64,000 nt of DNA, from assembly GCA_014860565.1 (NCBI GenBank), contig JACZJN010000060.1:1-64000 (forward strand), in the 5' to 3' direction. The DNA is from Bacteroidota bacterium. Lineage in GTDB: Bacteria > Bacteroidota > Ignavibacteria > SZUA-365. The first letter of the stretch is position 1. The number at the start of each line of letters is the position of its first letter. The notes below the pieces were generated by a model, which saw nothing but the letters and a program-made list of their open reading frames with translations, made no database searches and was not told the origin of the DNA. Below, piece after piece: positions 24,959-34,160 of the stretch. The translations under genes and the position numbers were made by a program.

Positions 24959-26857
24959 ATGCGACGAATAGGAATGTATATGGCACTCATCCTGCTGCTG
25001 CTGCTGCCGGCAGCTGGCAGAACACAGGCTCAGGTTTCAGGCGGCCTTTTATCTTTCGGCTTCGATGCGGGGGCCGTGAAATACTGGGGCGATTTTTCAG
25101 ACAACCAGTTCTGGCTGGCAGGCGATGCATTTGCACGCTACAATATTATTCCTTCATTGTCCGTGCACGCCATGGTGACTTTCGGACAGGCGCGATATAA
25201 GGTCGACAACGCGATCATCGCGGCCAATCCCGCCTTCTTCGGCGAGGGGAATGAACTCGGCGGCATCTATCCCGGCACAGGGAACACACGAATAGAGGAA
25301 AAAAATGCGATCCGCTTCTCCGCGTATGATTTGCTTCTGTCACTGAATATTTTTCCCAGTCAGCGCTTTGTTCCATTTGTCTTTGGTGGTGTCGGGATGT
25401 TGGAATGGAATGCCGCGACGCTTTTCGCCAACGAACAGCTTCCAAACCGTGCCAAGAATCTCTATGATAAAACGGGGTTGAGCATACCGTTTGGCATTGG
25501 ATTCGAATCGTATATAACCAACAGTCTTGTGCTCAACGGCCGGGCGACGATGCGCCTGACGCAGACCGATTACTTCGACGACTACAGCGTAAGCGGAAGC
25601 GCGAATGACGCCTTCCTCACGTTTGGACTCGGACTGTCGTATTACCTGTTCGGAACAAGGGATACCGACGGTGAAGGACTCTCCGACGATGAAGAGGACA
25701 AGATCGGCACTGATCCGAGGAATCCCGATACGGATGGCGACGGACTCAACGACTTTCAGGAAGTACGTACGTACAACACGAATCCCCTGAAAGCCGATAC
25801 CGACGACGACAACCTGACCGACTATGACGAAATCATGAAATATGGCACCTCTCCCATCAAGTCGGATACCGACAGCGACGGATTGAATGATGGCGAGGAG
25901 ATCGCACGGAAAACGGATCCGAAGGATCCGGACACCGACAAGGATGGCTTGATTGACGGTGACGAAGTGAAGGATTCCAAAACCAATCCGTTGAAGGCCG
26001 ATACGGACGAAGACGGTTTGAGCGATGGTGATGAAGTCCAGAAATACAGCACCAATCCTCTGGTCAACGACTCGGACAACGACGGCTTGCTCGATGGCGA
26101 CGAAGTAAATAAATACAAGACGAATCCCGCTCTCGCCGACACCGATGCGGACAAGCTCAACGACGGAGACGAGGTCAATCGCTACAAGACCGATCCGAAG
26201 GATCCGGACACCGATAAGGACCGGCTCAATGACGGTGACGAGGTGATCACGCACAAAACAAATCCGCTGGTCCCTGATACGGACAAGGACGGTCTGCTCG
26301 ACGGCGATGAGATTTCTTATCGCTACCGTACCGACCCCCTGAACCCCGACACCGATGGGGACAAGATTCTCGACGGTAAGGACGACTGTCCTTTGATCTT
26401 CGGTGTGAAAAGCGATGAGGAAGGACGCAACGGCTGTCCGGCTCCTCCGAAGATTGGCACACGTCTCGACTTCCCGGAGATATTCTTTATCGTCAACACC
26501 GACGAATTCAATTATGAATTCCCTCAAACGGCGGCGAATCTTGATACTCTGCTCGCCTATGTGCGGCAGTGCGACGGTCTGCGTATTCGCATCGAGGGGC
26601 ACGCCTCGAAGGAAGGATCTGACACGCGAAATCAGGAACTTTCCGAGATGCGAGCCAATCGAGTGAAGACGTGGTTGATCGAACGTGGCATTCTCCCAGA
26701 AAAAATTTCCGCGACGGTCGGGTTTGGCTCGCGTCAGCCAAAGGTCGCAGAGCCGACAGGAAGCAGACTTAAGAAAATGTCCGCTGCGCAGCTCGAGGCG
26801 ATACGCAAACTGAATCGACGTATCGCGGTCGAGGTGACGCACACGTGCGACAAATAA
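24959..26857 (+). CDS. Outer-membrane protein with thrombospondin type 3 repeats and OmpA C-terminal domain
   Basis: 632 residues. GAGAGG precedes the ATG by nine bases. The signal peptide is MALILLLLLPAAGRTQAQ. Residues 25-230 look like an eight-stranded beta-barrel (GGLLSFGFDAGAVKYWGDFS onward). Residues about 234-475 hold ten to twelve Ca2+-binding type 3 repeats of the form DTDxDGLxDGDEV(x)KYKTNP. Residues about 505-625 are an OmpA peptidoglycan-binding domain with NQELSEMRANRVKTWL. The protein ties the outer membrane to the cell wall through a long calcium-stiffened linker. The repeats are very regular, implying recent internal duplication. Confidence 0.92.
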   Translation: MRRIGMYMALILLLLLPAAGRTQAQVSGGLLSFGFDAGAVKYWGDFSDNQFWLAGDAFARYNIIPSLSVHAMVTFGQARYKVDNAIIAANPAFFGEGNELGGIYPGTGNTRIEEKNAIRFSAYDLLLSLNIFPSQRFVPFVFGGVGMLEWNAATLFANEQLPNRAKNLYDKTGLSIPFGIGFESYITNSLVLNGRATMRLTQTDYFDDYSVSGSANDAFLTFGLGLSYYLFGTRDTDGEGLSDDEEDKIGTDPRNPDTDGDGLNDFQEVRTYNTNPLKADTDDDNLTDYDEIMKYGTSPIKSDTDSDGLNDGEEIARKTDPKDPDTDKDGLIDGDEVKDSKTNPLKADTDEDGLSDGDEVQKYSTNPLVNDSDNDGLLDGDEVNKYKTNPALADTDADKLNDGDEVNRYKTDPKDPDTDKDRLNDGDEVITHKTNPLVPDTDKDGLLDGDEISYRYRTDPLNPDTDGDKILDGKDDCPLIFGVKSDEEGRNGCPAPPKIGTRLDFPEIFFIVNTDEFNYEFPQTAANLDTLLAYVRQCDGLRIRIEGHASKEGSDTRNQELSEMRANRVKTWLIERGILPEKISATVGFGSRQPKVAEPTGSRLKKMSAAQLEAIRKLNRRIAVEVTHTCDK

Positions 26858-26887
26858 CGAGGCGAGGCAAGGAACAGCTGTCAGGAA

Positions 26888-26924
26888 CAGGACCCGTCGT
26901 TTTGACGGGTCCTGTTCGTTTTTG
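26888..26924 (+). terminator. Terminator of the OmpA-like gene
   Basis: CAGGACCCGTC - GTTTT - GACGGGTCCTG, an 11-bp perfect stem followed by TTCGTTTTTG, 30 bp past the stop. Confidence 0.88.
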
Positions 26925-27016
26925 TCCCTGTGGTTCGTTCGGGAATTTCTCTCCTCCCTGCTCTGTTGTGCTGTCATCACCCGATGACTCACTTTCACAT
27001 AGATGCAGGAGTACAC

Positions 27017-27967
27017 ATGTCTGAAAAGAAAATTATTGCCATTCTGGGCGCGACGGGGGCACAGGGCGGCGGACTCGCACACGCGATTCTGAACGATCCC
27101 TCGAGCGAGTTTTCCGTGCGCGCGGTGACGCGCAACGCGCAGTCTGATAAAGCGAAAGCCCTCGCGGCGCTGGGCGCCGAGGTCGTGGAAGCGGATGTCG
27201 ACGATGCGGAAAGTCTCCAAAAGGCATTCTCCGGCGCGTACGGCGCGTATTGCGTCACCTTCTACTGGGAGCATTTTTCCCCTGAAAAGGAAAAGGCCCA
27301 GGTCGCGTCGATGGCGAAAGCGGCGAAGGACGCCGGACTGCAGCATGTGATCTGGTCCACCCTCGAAGACACGCGCAACTGGGTTCCGCTCGACGACGAC
27401 CGCATGCCCACGCTCATGGAGAAATACAAGGTGCCGCATTTCGACGCGAAGGGCGAGTCGAACGCGGCGTTCACCGCGCAGGGCGTGCCGACGACTTTTC
27501 TGCAGACTTCATTTTACTGGGACAACTTCATCCATTTCGGACTGGGACCGAAAAAGGGCGAAGACGGCGTATACGGCATCACGCTGCCGATGGGTGACGC
27601 CAAGCTGCCGGGCATCGCTGCCGAGGACATCGGCAAGTGCGCATACGGTGTATTCCAGCGCGGAAGCGAGTTCATCGGGAAAACGGTCAGCATTGCCGGA
27701 GAGCATCTCACCGGCGCGCAGATGGCTGGCGGGATGGGAAAGGCGATCGGGCAGGAGGTCCGCTACAACGCCGTTCCCCCCGCGGTGTATCGCGGCTTTG
27801 GCTTCCCCGGCGCCGACGATCTCGGGAACATGTTCCAGTTCAAGCATGACTTCGAAGAGTATTTCGTCGGTGCGCGCAGCATCGATTTCTCCCGTTCACT
27901 TAATCCCGAACTGCAGAGCTTCGACGCTTGGCTGGCGAAAAACGCAAGCCGGATTCCGCTCGACTGA
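27017..27967 (+). CDS. NmrA-like/HSCARG family NAD(P)-binding protein
   Basis: 316 residues. GCAGGAG lies six bases before the ATG at 27017. The N-terminus IIAILGATGAQGGGLAHAIL has the extended-SDR/NmrA dinucleotide motif GATGxxGG, followed by VRAVTRNAQSDKAKAL and EADVDDAESL. Residues near 95-105 (VTFYWEHF) and VIWSTLED continue the family pattern. The Tyr-x-x-x-Lys catalytic pair of true SDR enzymes is not evident, as usual in NmrA proteins, which act as redox sensors or atypical reductases. It is a single-gene unit bounded by terminators on both sides. Confidence 0.85.
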   Translation: MSEKKIIAILGATGAQGGGLAHAILNDPSSEFSVRAVTRNAQSDKAKALAALGAEVVEADVDDAESLQKAFSGAYGAYCVTFYWEHFSPEKEKAQVASMAKAAKDAGLQHVIWSTLEDTRNWVPLDDDRMPTLMEKYKVPHFDAKGESNAAFTAQGVPTTFLQTSFYWDNFIHFGLGPKKGEDGVYGITLPMGDAKLPGIAAEDIGKCAYGVFQRGSEFIGKTVSIAGEHLTGAQMAGGMGKAIGQEVRYNAVPPAVYRGFGFPGADDLGNMFQFKHDFEEYFVGARSIDFSRSLNPELQSFDAWLAKNASRIPLD

Positions 27968-27987
27968 TCACATCCTTGGTATCGAAA

Positions 27988-28024
27988 ACAACGACCGCCG
28001 GCATTCCGGTGGTCGTTGTCATTT
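27988..28024 (+). terminator. Terminator between the NmrA-like and DUF6051 genes
   Basis: A 14-bp stem (ACAACGACCGCCGG / CCGGTGGTCGTTGT, one G-T pair) with loop CATT, 20 bp past the stop and followed by CATTT. It may serve both converging genes. Confidence 0.82.
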
Positions 28025-28058
28025 ACAGGGTGAAGCGGACCGGGAATCCCGATGACCG

Positions 28059-29303
28059 TTACGCGAGATGCGAGGCGGCGAGGTTCATGACCGTGGAGAA
28101 CGCGGCCTCAACCTCTGCTTCGATTGGTTGCAGCACGGGAAACGGCTGCACATGCGAATAATCGTATGGGAAATCGAGAATATCCACCGGAATGGGGATG
28201 TCGCGGAAGCTGCCCTGCAGCGTGTTCAGAATTTCACCCGGAGGAATCACGCCGTCCTTGCGCAGCCCTGCGGCGCGGATGCGCGGCGCGAGTTCCCGCA
28301 AGCGCTGCTCTCGTTCCTCCCTCAGCTTGTGATAGGACAGCATGCTGCGAAAGGTGCGGCCAGCGGGATGTCCGCCCTTGAAATAGTGTGCAAGCCGGGG
28401 ATCGCGCAGGAATTCATTTTCCAGATGCTTGTTGAAAAAGGAATACAAGGCGATCGTCGCCTCGCTGTCGAGAATGTACCGCGAGGTGGGATACATTCGG
28501 TCAAGTGTGGGACCACCGCAAAAGAGAAACAGCCGCGACGCGCTGAATAATTCTTCCTCGTCCGCCATAAAAAGGATCTGGGAAAGAAACCCACCGATGG
28601 AGTATGCGAAGAGATCCACGGACGCATCGGCAGGCAATCCCTCCACCTCGCCCTGGCGCAGTTCGCGGAGCAGCGCGACGATTTCTTCATAGCTCTGCAG
28701 GCCCGACCAGAAAAAGCGCTGCGGCAGCATATGCAAGCGTGAACTCATGGCGGCGTTCGCAAGCGAAGAGCTTGCAATGGAGGGAAACGCGGCGCGGCGT
28801 TCCGCGCAGACCTTGGCCATGCGACGGGGATCCGACCAGGCGGGGGGCGTGCGATCCATATGGAACGCGATCGGAAACAGCAGAACCGCTTTGCCGGTTT
28901 GCTGCAGCAGGCGCAGAGCCCATGGCAGATATTTCTCCCAGCGCTTTTCGTTGAGTCCGTGCAGGAGAACGATCACACCGGTTGCCGCCCGCCCCTTCGG
29001 CTCCATCAGCGTGCACCGGAAACGGGAATTGCTCTCGACATCGCAGTCGGGCATGTGGAGACTCCCGTCGGTCGGCCAGAACAGGGAGCTATCCTGCGAG
29101 GGTCCGGATCCCTCAAAGCGGCGATGATGGCAGCTGCAGCGATACGACGCTGCTCCCGGCAGCACATCCCGCGCTATGGAAGTGATGGATATGCGGCGTA
29201 GAATGAAATCCGGCCGCGCGTTCGCGGTTTGTTCCTCATCCGCATCAACGACGTTTCGAAGAGAAACGTAGTCCTGAAAGTAGCTCACACTGCACTCCCG
29301 CAC
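28059..29303 (-). CDS. DUF6051-like alpha/beta hydrolase
   Basis: 414 residues from a GTG at 29303; a GTG at 29288 with GGAG four bases upstream is an equally good start. Strand and oxyanion region: VIVLLHGLNEKRWEKYLPWA near residue 110, a conserved signature of this family. The nucleophile elbow is DLFAYSIGGF (Ser in A-Y-S-I-G, with Ala at the usual first Gly). A late His lies in DYSHVQPF. No signal peptide, so it is cytoplasmic. The substrate is unknown. It diverges from the propeller sensor kinase gene. Confidence 0.7.
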   Translation of the reverse strand: MRECSVSYFQDYVSLRNVVDADEEQTANARPDFILRRISITSIARDVLPGAASYRCSCHHRRFEGSGPSQDSSLFWPTDGSLHMPDCDVESNSRFRCTLMEPKGRAATGVIVLLHGLNEKRWEKYLPWALRLLQQTGKAVLLFPIAFHMDRTPPAWSDPRRMAKVCAERRAAFPSIASSSLANAAMSSRLHMLPQRFFWSGLQSYEEIVALLRELRQGEVEGLPADASVDLFAYSIGGFLSQILFMADEEELFSASRLFLFCGGPTLDRMYPTSRYILDSEATIALYSFFNKHLENEFLRDPRLAHYFKGGHPAGRTFRSMLSYHKLREEREQRLRELAPRIRAAGLRKDGVIPPGEILNTLQGSFRDIPIPVDILDFPYDYSHVQPFPVLQPIEAEVEAAFSTVMNLAASHLA

Positions 29304-29611
29304 GATGGGTCGAATGTCGGACTCGATGGTCTCCTGACGGTCATCTGCATTCTACGAAACCCCGGTTTCTGAAACCAGCCTCCCGCCCGCCATCTTGATT
29401 GCGGCAGAATTACGCTCTATATTGTCGCAATTACGGCATTCATTTCAGTATTCTCTGTGTTTCCACTTGCTGCGACGTGTGATAGCGCGGCGTCGTATGG
29501 TCGATGCGCCATTGATCGCCGACGCGACCGAGGTCATGGAATCACGGACATTATCCTGACCACGCAGCAGAGGCGACACGATTGTCTTTCCATCTGTTCC
29601 CATTCGCACAT
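29304..29611. other. 308-bp divergent intergenic region
   Basis: It lies between the DUF6051 gene and the propeller kinase and must contain both promoters. A short stem GAAACC-CC-GGTTTC occurs at 29356-29369, with another GAAACC right after it. No convincing gene or terminator was seen. Confidence 0.5.
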
Positions 29612-32600
29612 ATGCGCTCGCATTCTCCAATAATCCGCACCACACTGATCGGCGTTCTGCTGACGACCTTGGGCGCGGGCTTCCTCCACGGGCAGGAGGA
29701 TTTCACGATCACTCCGTACACGGTCAAGGACGGCATGCCTTCGACCAATCTCCGCATGACGGTAGAAGACGCGGAGGGCTTCATCTGGTGTGGCACGGAG
29801 GAAGGCCTCATCCGCTTCGACGGGTATTCCTTCATGGCTTTCCGGGGCGTACGTGACCGACCGAACGGATTGGCTGACGACCGCATCATGGGCATGCACG
29901 TCAGCGGAACAGGTCAATTATGGGTGGCTACCGCGCGCGCCCTGCATCGATATCAGCCACGAACGCAGACCTTCCACCGGTATCCGTATACCGCGAGCGG
30001 CGGCAGCGGACCTGTCGGGGAATGGGTGGAGGGCCTGTTCCAGACCGCCGACGGTACGCTGTGGATCGTAAGCAACAGGGGACTGAGCTGGTACGATGCA
30101 AAGCAGGATTCGTTCGGATTCGCCGCGCGTCCGGGTGAGATAACCCTCTCGAATGATCATATCATCCTCTGGACGGAGATCGGACACACAATCTGGTTCA
30201 TTTCCAATGGATATCTCATGTCGTTCGATCGCAAGAGCAAAACGATTTCACGTGTCGAAGAGACGGAGTTCGCGGAGGACTTGAAGCAGGAACGGCGCTA
30301 CCGCGGACTGTTCCACGATCCGCTCCGCGGCCTGGTGATCGTCGGATTCCGTGGAGTCTATCTCCTGCGGGAAACGACCCGCAAAATCGAAGTCCTCTAT
30401 CGCATACGCGGGTGGGCCGCCGGTGCTGCAGGCGGTAAGACGGCCGTCTGGGTCGGACTCGCCGACGGCAGCATGCTGCGATATGATATGAAGCGCGGTG
30501 AATGCGAACACATTCCGGCCGTTCCCGAATTTCATTATGCGAATGCGGACAATACCACCGCACTGAAAAAATTCGGAACCGCCGAGCCGGGCACACGCGC
30601 AATGTTCGTCGATCGCTCGGACGTGCTGTGGACGGCATTCCAGAACCACGGGATCCTTCGCTATGATCATCGCAGTGGAACACATGACGCGCTCCGCACC
30701 CCAATGCTCAGGAATGCGGTGGTGTCCAGTTTTCTGCAGGACAAGGATGGGACGCTGTGGGTCTCGATTCCCGGGCAGGCGCTGCTGCATATAGAACAGC
30801 CATCGCGACGGTTTCAACGACATACGATCACCAGCAAAGCGGGTGCCACCGCTCTCCTCCCGTTGAACAATATCCGGGGTTTTCTCGAATGGAGTAAAGA
30901 CTCGCTTCTGATCGCATCGCTTTCGGGACTGTATGTCTTTGACCGACGCAGCGGCAAGAGTACGCCGCTGACCGGACTCCCGCCGGAAGTTTCCCGGATC
31001 ACAGGCAAGTCGATCTGGGCGCTTGCCCGCGACAGAAAAGGCCGGCTGTGGATCGGCGCTGGTGGTGACGGTCTGCTCATCGTTGATCTGCGGACGCGGG
31101 AGTATCTGCGCTTCACCAGGGATATTGGCCACCCCACGCCGCTCACCGGCGAACGCATCCGTGTAATCCACATCACTCCCGAAGGCAAGGCCCTGCTCGG
31201 AACCTGGCGAGGGATGAATGTCATCGACGCCGACAGCCTCGATCTGGCGTCGTCACGGTCTGTATTCGTCCGACAGATTCAACTCAGCGGCACGGGTGCG
31301 AACGCGCAGATCTCCAATTTGATCATGGCCATCGCGACCGACGATAAGGGGCGAGATTGGATAGGCACGGACAGGGGTCTGCACATGCAGGATCCGCGAT
31401 CCGGAATACGCACGTCATGGAACAGCGACGGACGTCAGAGCGGCGGGCTCTTGTGTGACGATATCCGGGATATCCTGATGGATAGCCGGAACAATCTGTG
31501 GCTCGGAACGCATGGCGCCGGTTTACTGCGATTCAGCGAATCCAACGGTGTGATGAAATCATTCGACATGTCGACAGGCCTGCCCGACAACATCGTCTAC
31601 TCCATCGAGGAAGATGCGAGGGGCAATCTCTGGTTGGGCACGCATCGCGGACTCTGCCGCCTCAACCCCACCACGGGAGAGGTGCGCAGTTATGATGAAA
31701 GCGACGGTCTACAGAATTACGAGTTCAATACCGGCGCGAGCCTCCGTCTGGCGGACGGATCACTTGTATTCGGAGGAGTAGCGGGCTTTAATATCTTTTA
31801 TCCTGACAGCATCCGGGATCTGCTCGATATCCCGACCGTGGCCATCACCCGGTTGCTCGTGCAGGAGAAGGAACAGCCATTCAGCAGGGATGGAATCGAA
31901 TTGCCGCATGACCGGAACTACCTCACATTCGAATTCGCGGCGCTCAGCCATTACCGCGGCAGCGAAAACCGGTATGCGTATAAGTTAACCGGCGTGGACA
32001 AGGAGTGGGTGCACACGGAGACGAGACGCTACGCCGCGTATTCCAATCTGCCGCCCGGCAGTTATGTATTCCAGGTGATCGCCTGCAACAGTGAAGGCCG
32101 ATGGAATTCCATCGGTGCATCCATCCCGGTGGTGATTTCCCCGGCGTGGTGGAAAAGTACCTACGCATTGATCATCTATTTCGTGGCTATCGCCCTCGTC
32201 ATTTTCATGCTTGTGAACATTCAGCGTCGCAGGGCGACTCTGCAGGAACGCATTCGCGGAGAAATGCTCACCGCTGAATTACGCGCGCAGGCGGCGGAGG
32301 CACAGGCCGCGGTATTGACGGCGGCAAACGAGATGAAGGAACTTGAATTGCGAAGAGCCGGCGAATTGCGCGCGGCATACGACGAACTCGCGCATGCGCA
32401 TGAGGATTTGAAGAAACTGTCTCAGGCGGTTCACCAGAGTCCGGCGATCGTCATCATCACGGATACGAATGGGGCAATTGAATACGTCAATCCCAAGTTT
32501 ATCGAGGTTTCAGGCTACCGTGCGGACGAAGTTCTGGGACAAAATCCTCGCATGCTGAAATCTGACGACAGTCCTGTCTCCATGTACCGTGAACTCTGGA

Positions 32601-34105
32601 AAACAGTGGCCGGGGGAAATGAATGGCGCGGCGAGCTGAAAAACAGGCGGCGCGATGGATCCTCGTACTGGGTGCTTTCCTCCATTTCTCCGCTCAAGGG
32701 AATCGATGGGACCGTCACGCATTATATCGGAATACAGGAGGACATCACAAGCCGGAAGGAAACCGAACAGATTCTCGCGCGGCGCAATGCGGAACTGGAG
32801 ACCATCGACAGCATCGTGGAAATCCTGAACTGGGAATTTGACCTCGGGCGGCTGATCCGATCCCTGCTCGAACAGGGATTGAAGCTTCTACCGCAGGCGG
32901 AACAGATCCGCATTTTCATTTACGAGCCGTCGCTGCAGAAGTACATCCTGGCCGATGGCCTCGGCATCGACGCCTCACTCGTCGGGACAGCGACGTTCAG
33001 CGATACGGAGCTTGACAAAGGATTCGTCACCGCTTTCAAGGACGAAGATCATGGGATATCCATTCTGCGCGAAGCGCGGAACGTGATCGCACTGGAGGCC
33101 CGTGACGTATCGATTCACGCCGGTTCCATTTTGGTTATGTCCGTGCGTTTCGATCGTGAGCACAACGAGGAAGACGGCTATGTCGTATTCGACATTCTCT
33201 CCGGCAGCAACGTGTTCACACCCGATGATGCGCGGCGGCTCGTCCGCTACAGGGAGCATGCCATCACCGCACTGGCGAAGGCGCGCACACTGCAGACGCT
33301 GCAGGAGAAAAACGATGAATTGCTGCGAACCCAGGAACAGCTGGTGCTGCAGCAGAAACTCGCATCCCTCGGACAGCTCACTGCCGGCATCGCACACGAA
33401 ATCCGGAATCCTCTGAATTTCATCAACAACTTCGCGCTCACCGCGGCAGACCTGGCGGAAGAAATTCAGACCGCCCTCGATATCGGCGGCGATACGTCGG
33501 AACTGATTTCCGAACTGCGCCTGGCCACGCGGAAAATTCACGAACACGGTTCCCGTGCGGACCGCATCGTCGGGGGAATGCTCCTTCATGCCCGCAGTCA
33601 GCGGGGAGAACGACAGGACACTGCCATCAACCGTCTCGTGCAGGATGCCGTCCACCTCGCCTATCACGGGATGCGCGCGAGTGTTCCGGAATTCCATGTC
33701 ACGATGAAAAGCGACCTCGACCCCGCTGTCGGCTCTCTCCCGATCGTGACACAGGAGGTCAGCCGCGTCGTGCTCAGCCTACTCGACAATGCGTTTTATG
33801 CCGTGTGGAAAAGGGTCCTGTCCCGGTCGATCCCGGCCGGCTACGTTCCCACCGTCCGTGCCACCACGAAAAGGATTCCCACGGCGGTCGAATTCAGCAT
33901 CTGGGACAACGGCGGAGGAATGCCGGCGCATGTAAAGGAAAAAATCTTCGATCCATTTTTTACGACAAAACCGGCCGGCGAGGGAACGGGACTCGGACTT
34001 TCGCTCAGCCACGATGTCATTGTGAAGGAGCATGGCGGCACGATGACCGTCGAAAGCGAGGAGGGGGCATGGACGAAGATCATCATCCGCCTTCCGCTTG
34101 CATGA
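29612..34105 (+). CDS. Propeller-type membrane sensor kinase (two-component propeller, Y_Y_Y, PAS, GAF-like, HisKA, HATPase)
   Basis: 1497 residues. The ATG at 29612 gives a signal peptide ending FLHGQED; an upstream TTG is less likely. Residues about 30-740 form periplasmic propellers with many Reg_prop repeats (GTEEGLIRFDGYSF, WIGAGGDGLLIVD, WLGTHGAGLLRF). A Y_Y_Y domain spans about 746-843, and a membrane helix 848-868 (YALIIYFVAIALVIFMLV). A coiled coil, a PAS domain (about 935-1055) and a GAF-like region follow. The kinase core is LASLGQLTAGIAHEIRNPLN with His1262, and the ATPase carries DNGGGMP and GEGTGLGLSL. Unlike many propeller sensors, it has no receiver or AraC output. The tolC-adaptor-RND operon starts 55 bp downstream. 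Confidence 0.93.
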   Translation: MRSHSPIIRTTLIGVLLTTLGAGFLHGQEDFTITPYTVKDGMPSTNLRMTVEDAEGFIWCGTEEGLIRFDGYSFMAFRGVRDRPNGLADDRIMGMHVSGTGQLWVATARALHRYQPRTQTFHRYPYTASGGSGPVGEWVEGLFQTADGTLWIVSNRGLSWYDAKQDSFGFAARPGEITLSNDHIILWTEIGHTIWFISNGYLMSFDRKSKTISRVEETEFAEDLKQERRYRGLFHDPLRGLVIVGFRGVYLLRETTRKIEVLYRIRGWAAGAAGGKTAVWVGLADGSMLRYDMKRGECEHIPAVPEFHYANADNTTALKKFGTAEPGTRAMFVDRSDVLWTAFQNHGILRYDHRSGTHDALRTPMLRNAVVSSFLQDKDGTLWVSIPGQALLHIEQPSRRFQRHTITSKAGATALLPLNNIRGFLEWSKDSLLIASLSGLYVFDRRSGKSTPLTGLPPEVSRITGKSIWALARDRKGRLWIGAGGDGLLIVDLRTREYLRFTRDIGHPTPLTGERIRVIHITPEGKALLGTWRGMNVIDADSLDLASSRSVFVRQIQLSGTGANAQISNLIMAIATDDKGRDWIGTDRGLHMQDPRSGIRTSWNSDGRQSGGLLCDDIRDILMDSRNNLWLGTHGAGLLRFSESNGVMKSFDMSTGLPDNIVYSIEEDARGNLWLGTHRGLCRLNPTTGEVRSYDESDGLQNYEFNTGASLRLADGSLVFGGVAGFNIFYPDSIRDLLDIPTVAITRLLVQEKEQPFSRDGIELPHDRNYLTFEFAALSHYRGSENRYAYKLTGVDKEWVHTETRRYAAYSNLPPGSYVFQVIACNSEGRWNSIGASIPVVISPAWWKSTYALIIYFVAIALVIFMLVNIQRRRATLQERIRGEMLTAELRAQAAEAQAAVLTAANEMKELELRRAGELRAAYDELAHAHEDLKKLSQAVHQSPAIVIITDTNGAIEYVNPKFIEVSGYRADEVLGQNPRMLKSDDSPVSMYRELWKTVAGGNEWRGELKNRRRDGSSYWVLSSISPLKGIDGTVTHYIGIQEDITSRKETEQILARRNAELETIDSIVEILNWEFDLGRLIRSLLEQGLKLLPQAEQIRIFIYEPSLQKYILADGLGIDASLVGTATFSDTELDKGFVTAFKDEDHGISILREARNVIALEARDVSIHAGSILVMSVRFDREHNEEDGYVVFDILSGSNVFTPDDARRLVRYREHAITALAKARTLQTLQEKNDELLRTQEQLVLQQKLASLGQLTAGIAHEIRNPLNFINNFALTAADLAEEIQTALDIGGDTSELISELRLATRKIHEHGSRADRIVGGMLLHARSQRGERQDTAINRLVQDAVHLAYHGMRASVPEFHVTMKSDLDPAVGSLPIVTQEVSRVVLSLLDNAFYAVWKRVLSRSIPAGYVPTVRATTKRIPTAVEFSIWDNGGGMPAHVKEKIFDPFFTTKPAGEGTGLGLSLSHDVIVKEHGGTMTVESEEGAWTKIIIRLPLA

Positions 34106-34160
34106 GAGTCATTGAATTTCCTCTTTTTCTCTGATGAGGAATGCGTAAGTTATTCACATC

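Noticed and set aside
25340-27439. A 699-codon open frame on the minus strand over the OmpA-like gene
   Set aside because: It is the shadow of the regular Asp/Gly-rich repeat DNA on the other strand; it has no sensible protein features and crosses two real genes.
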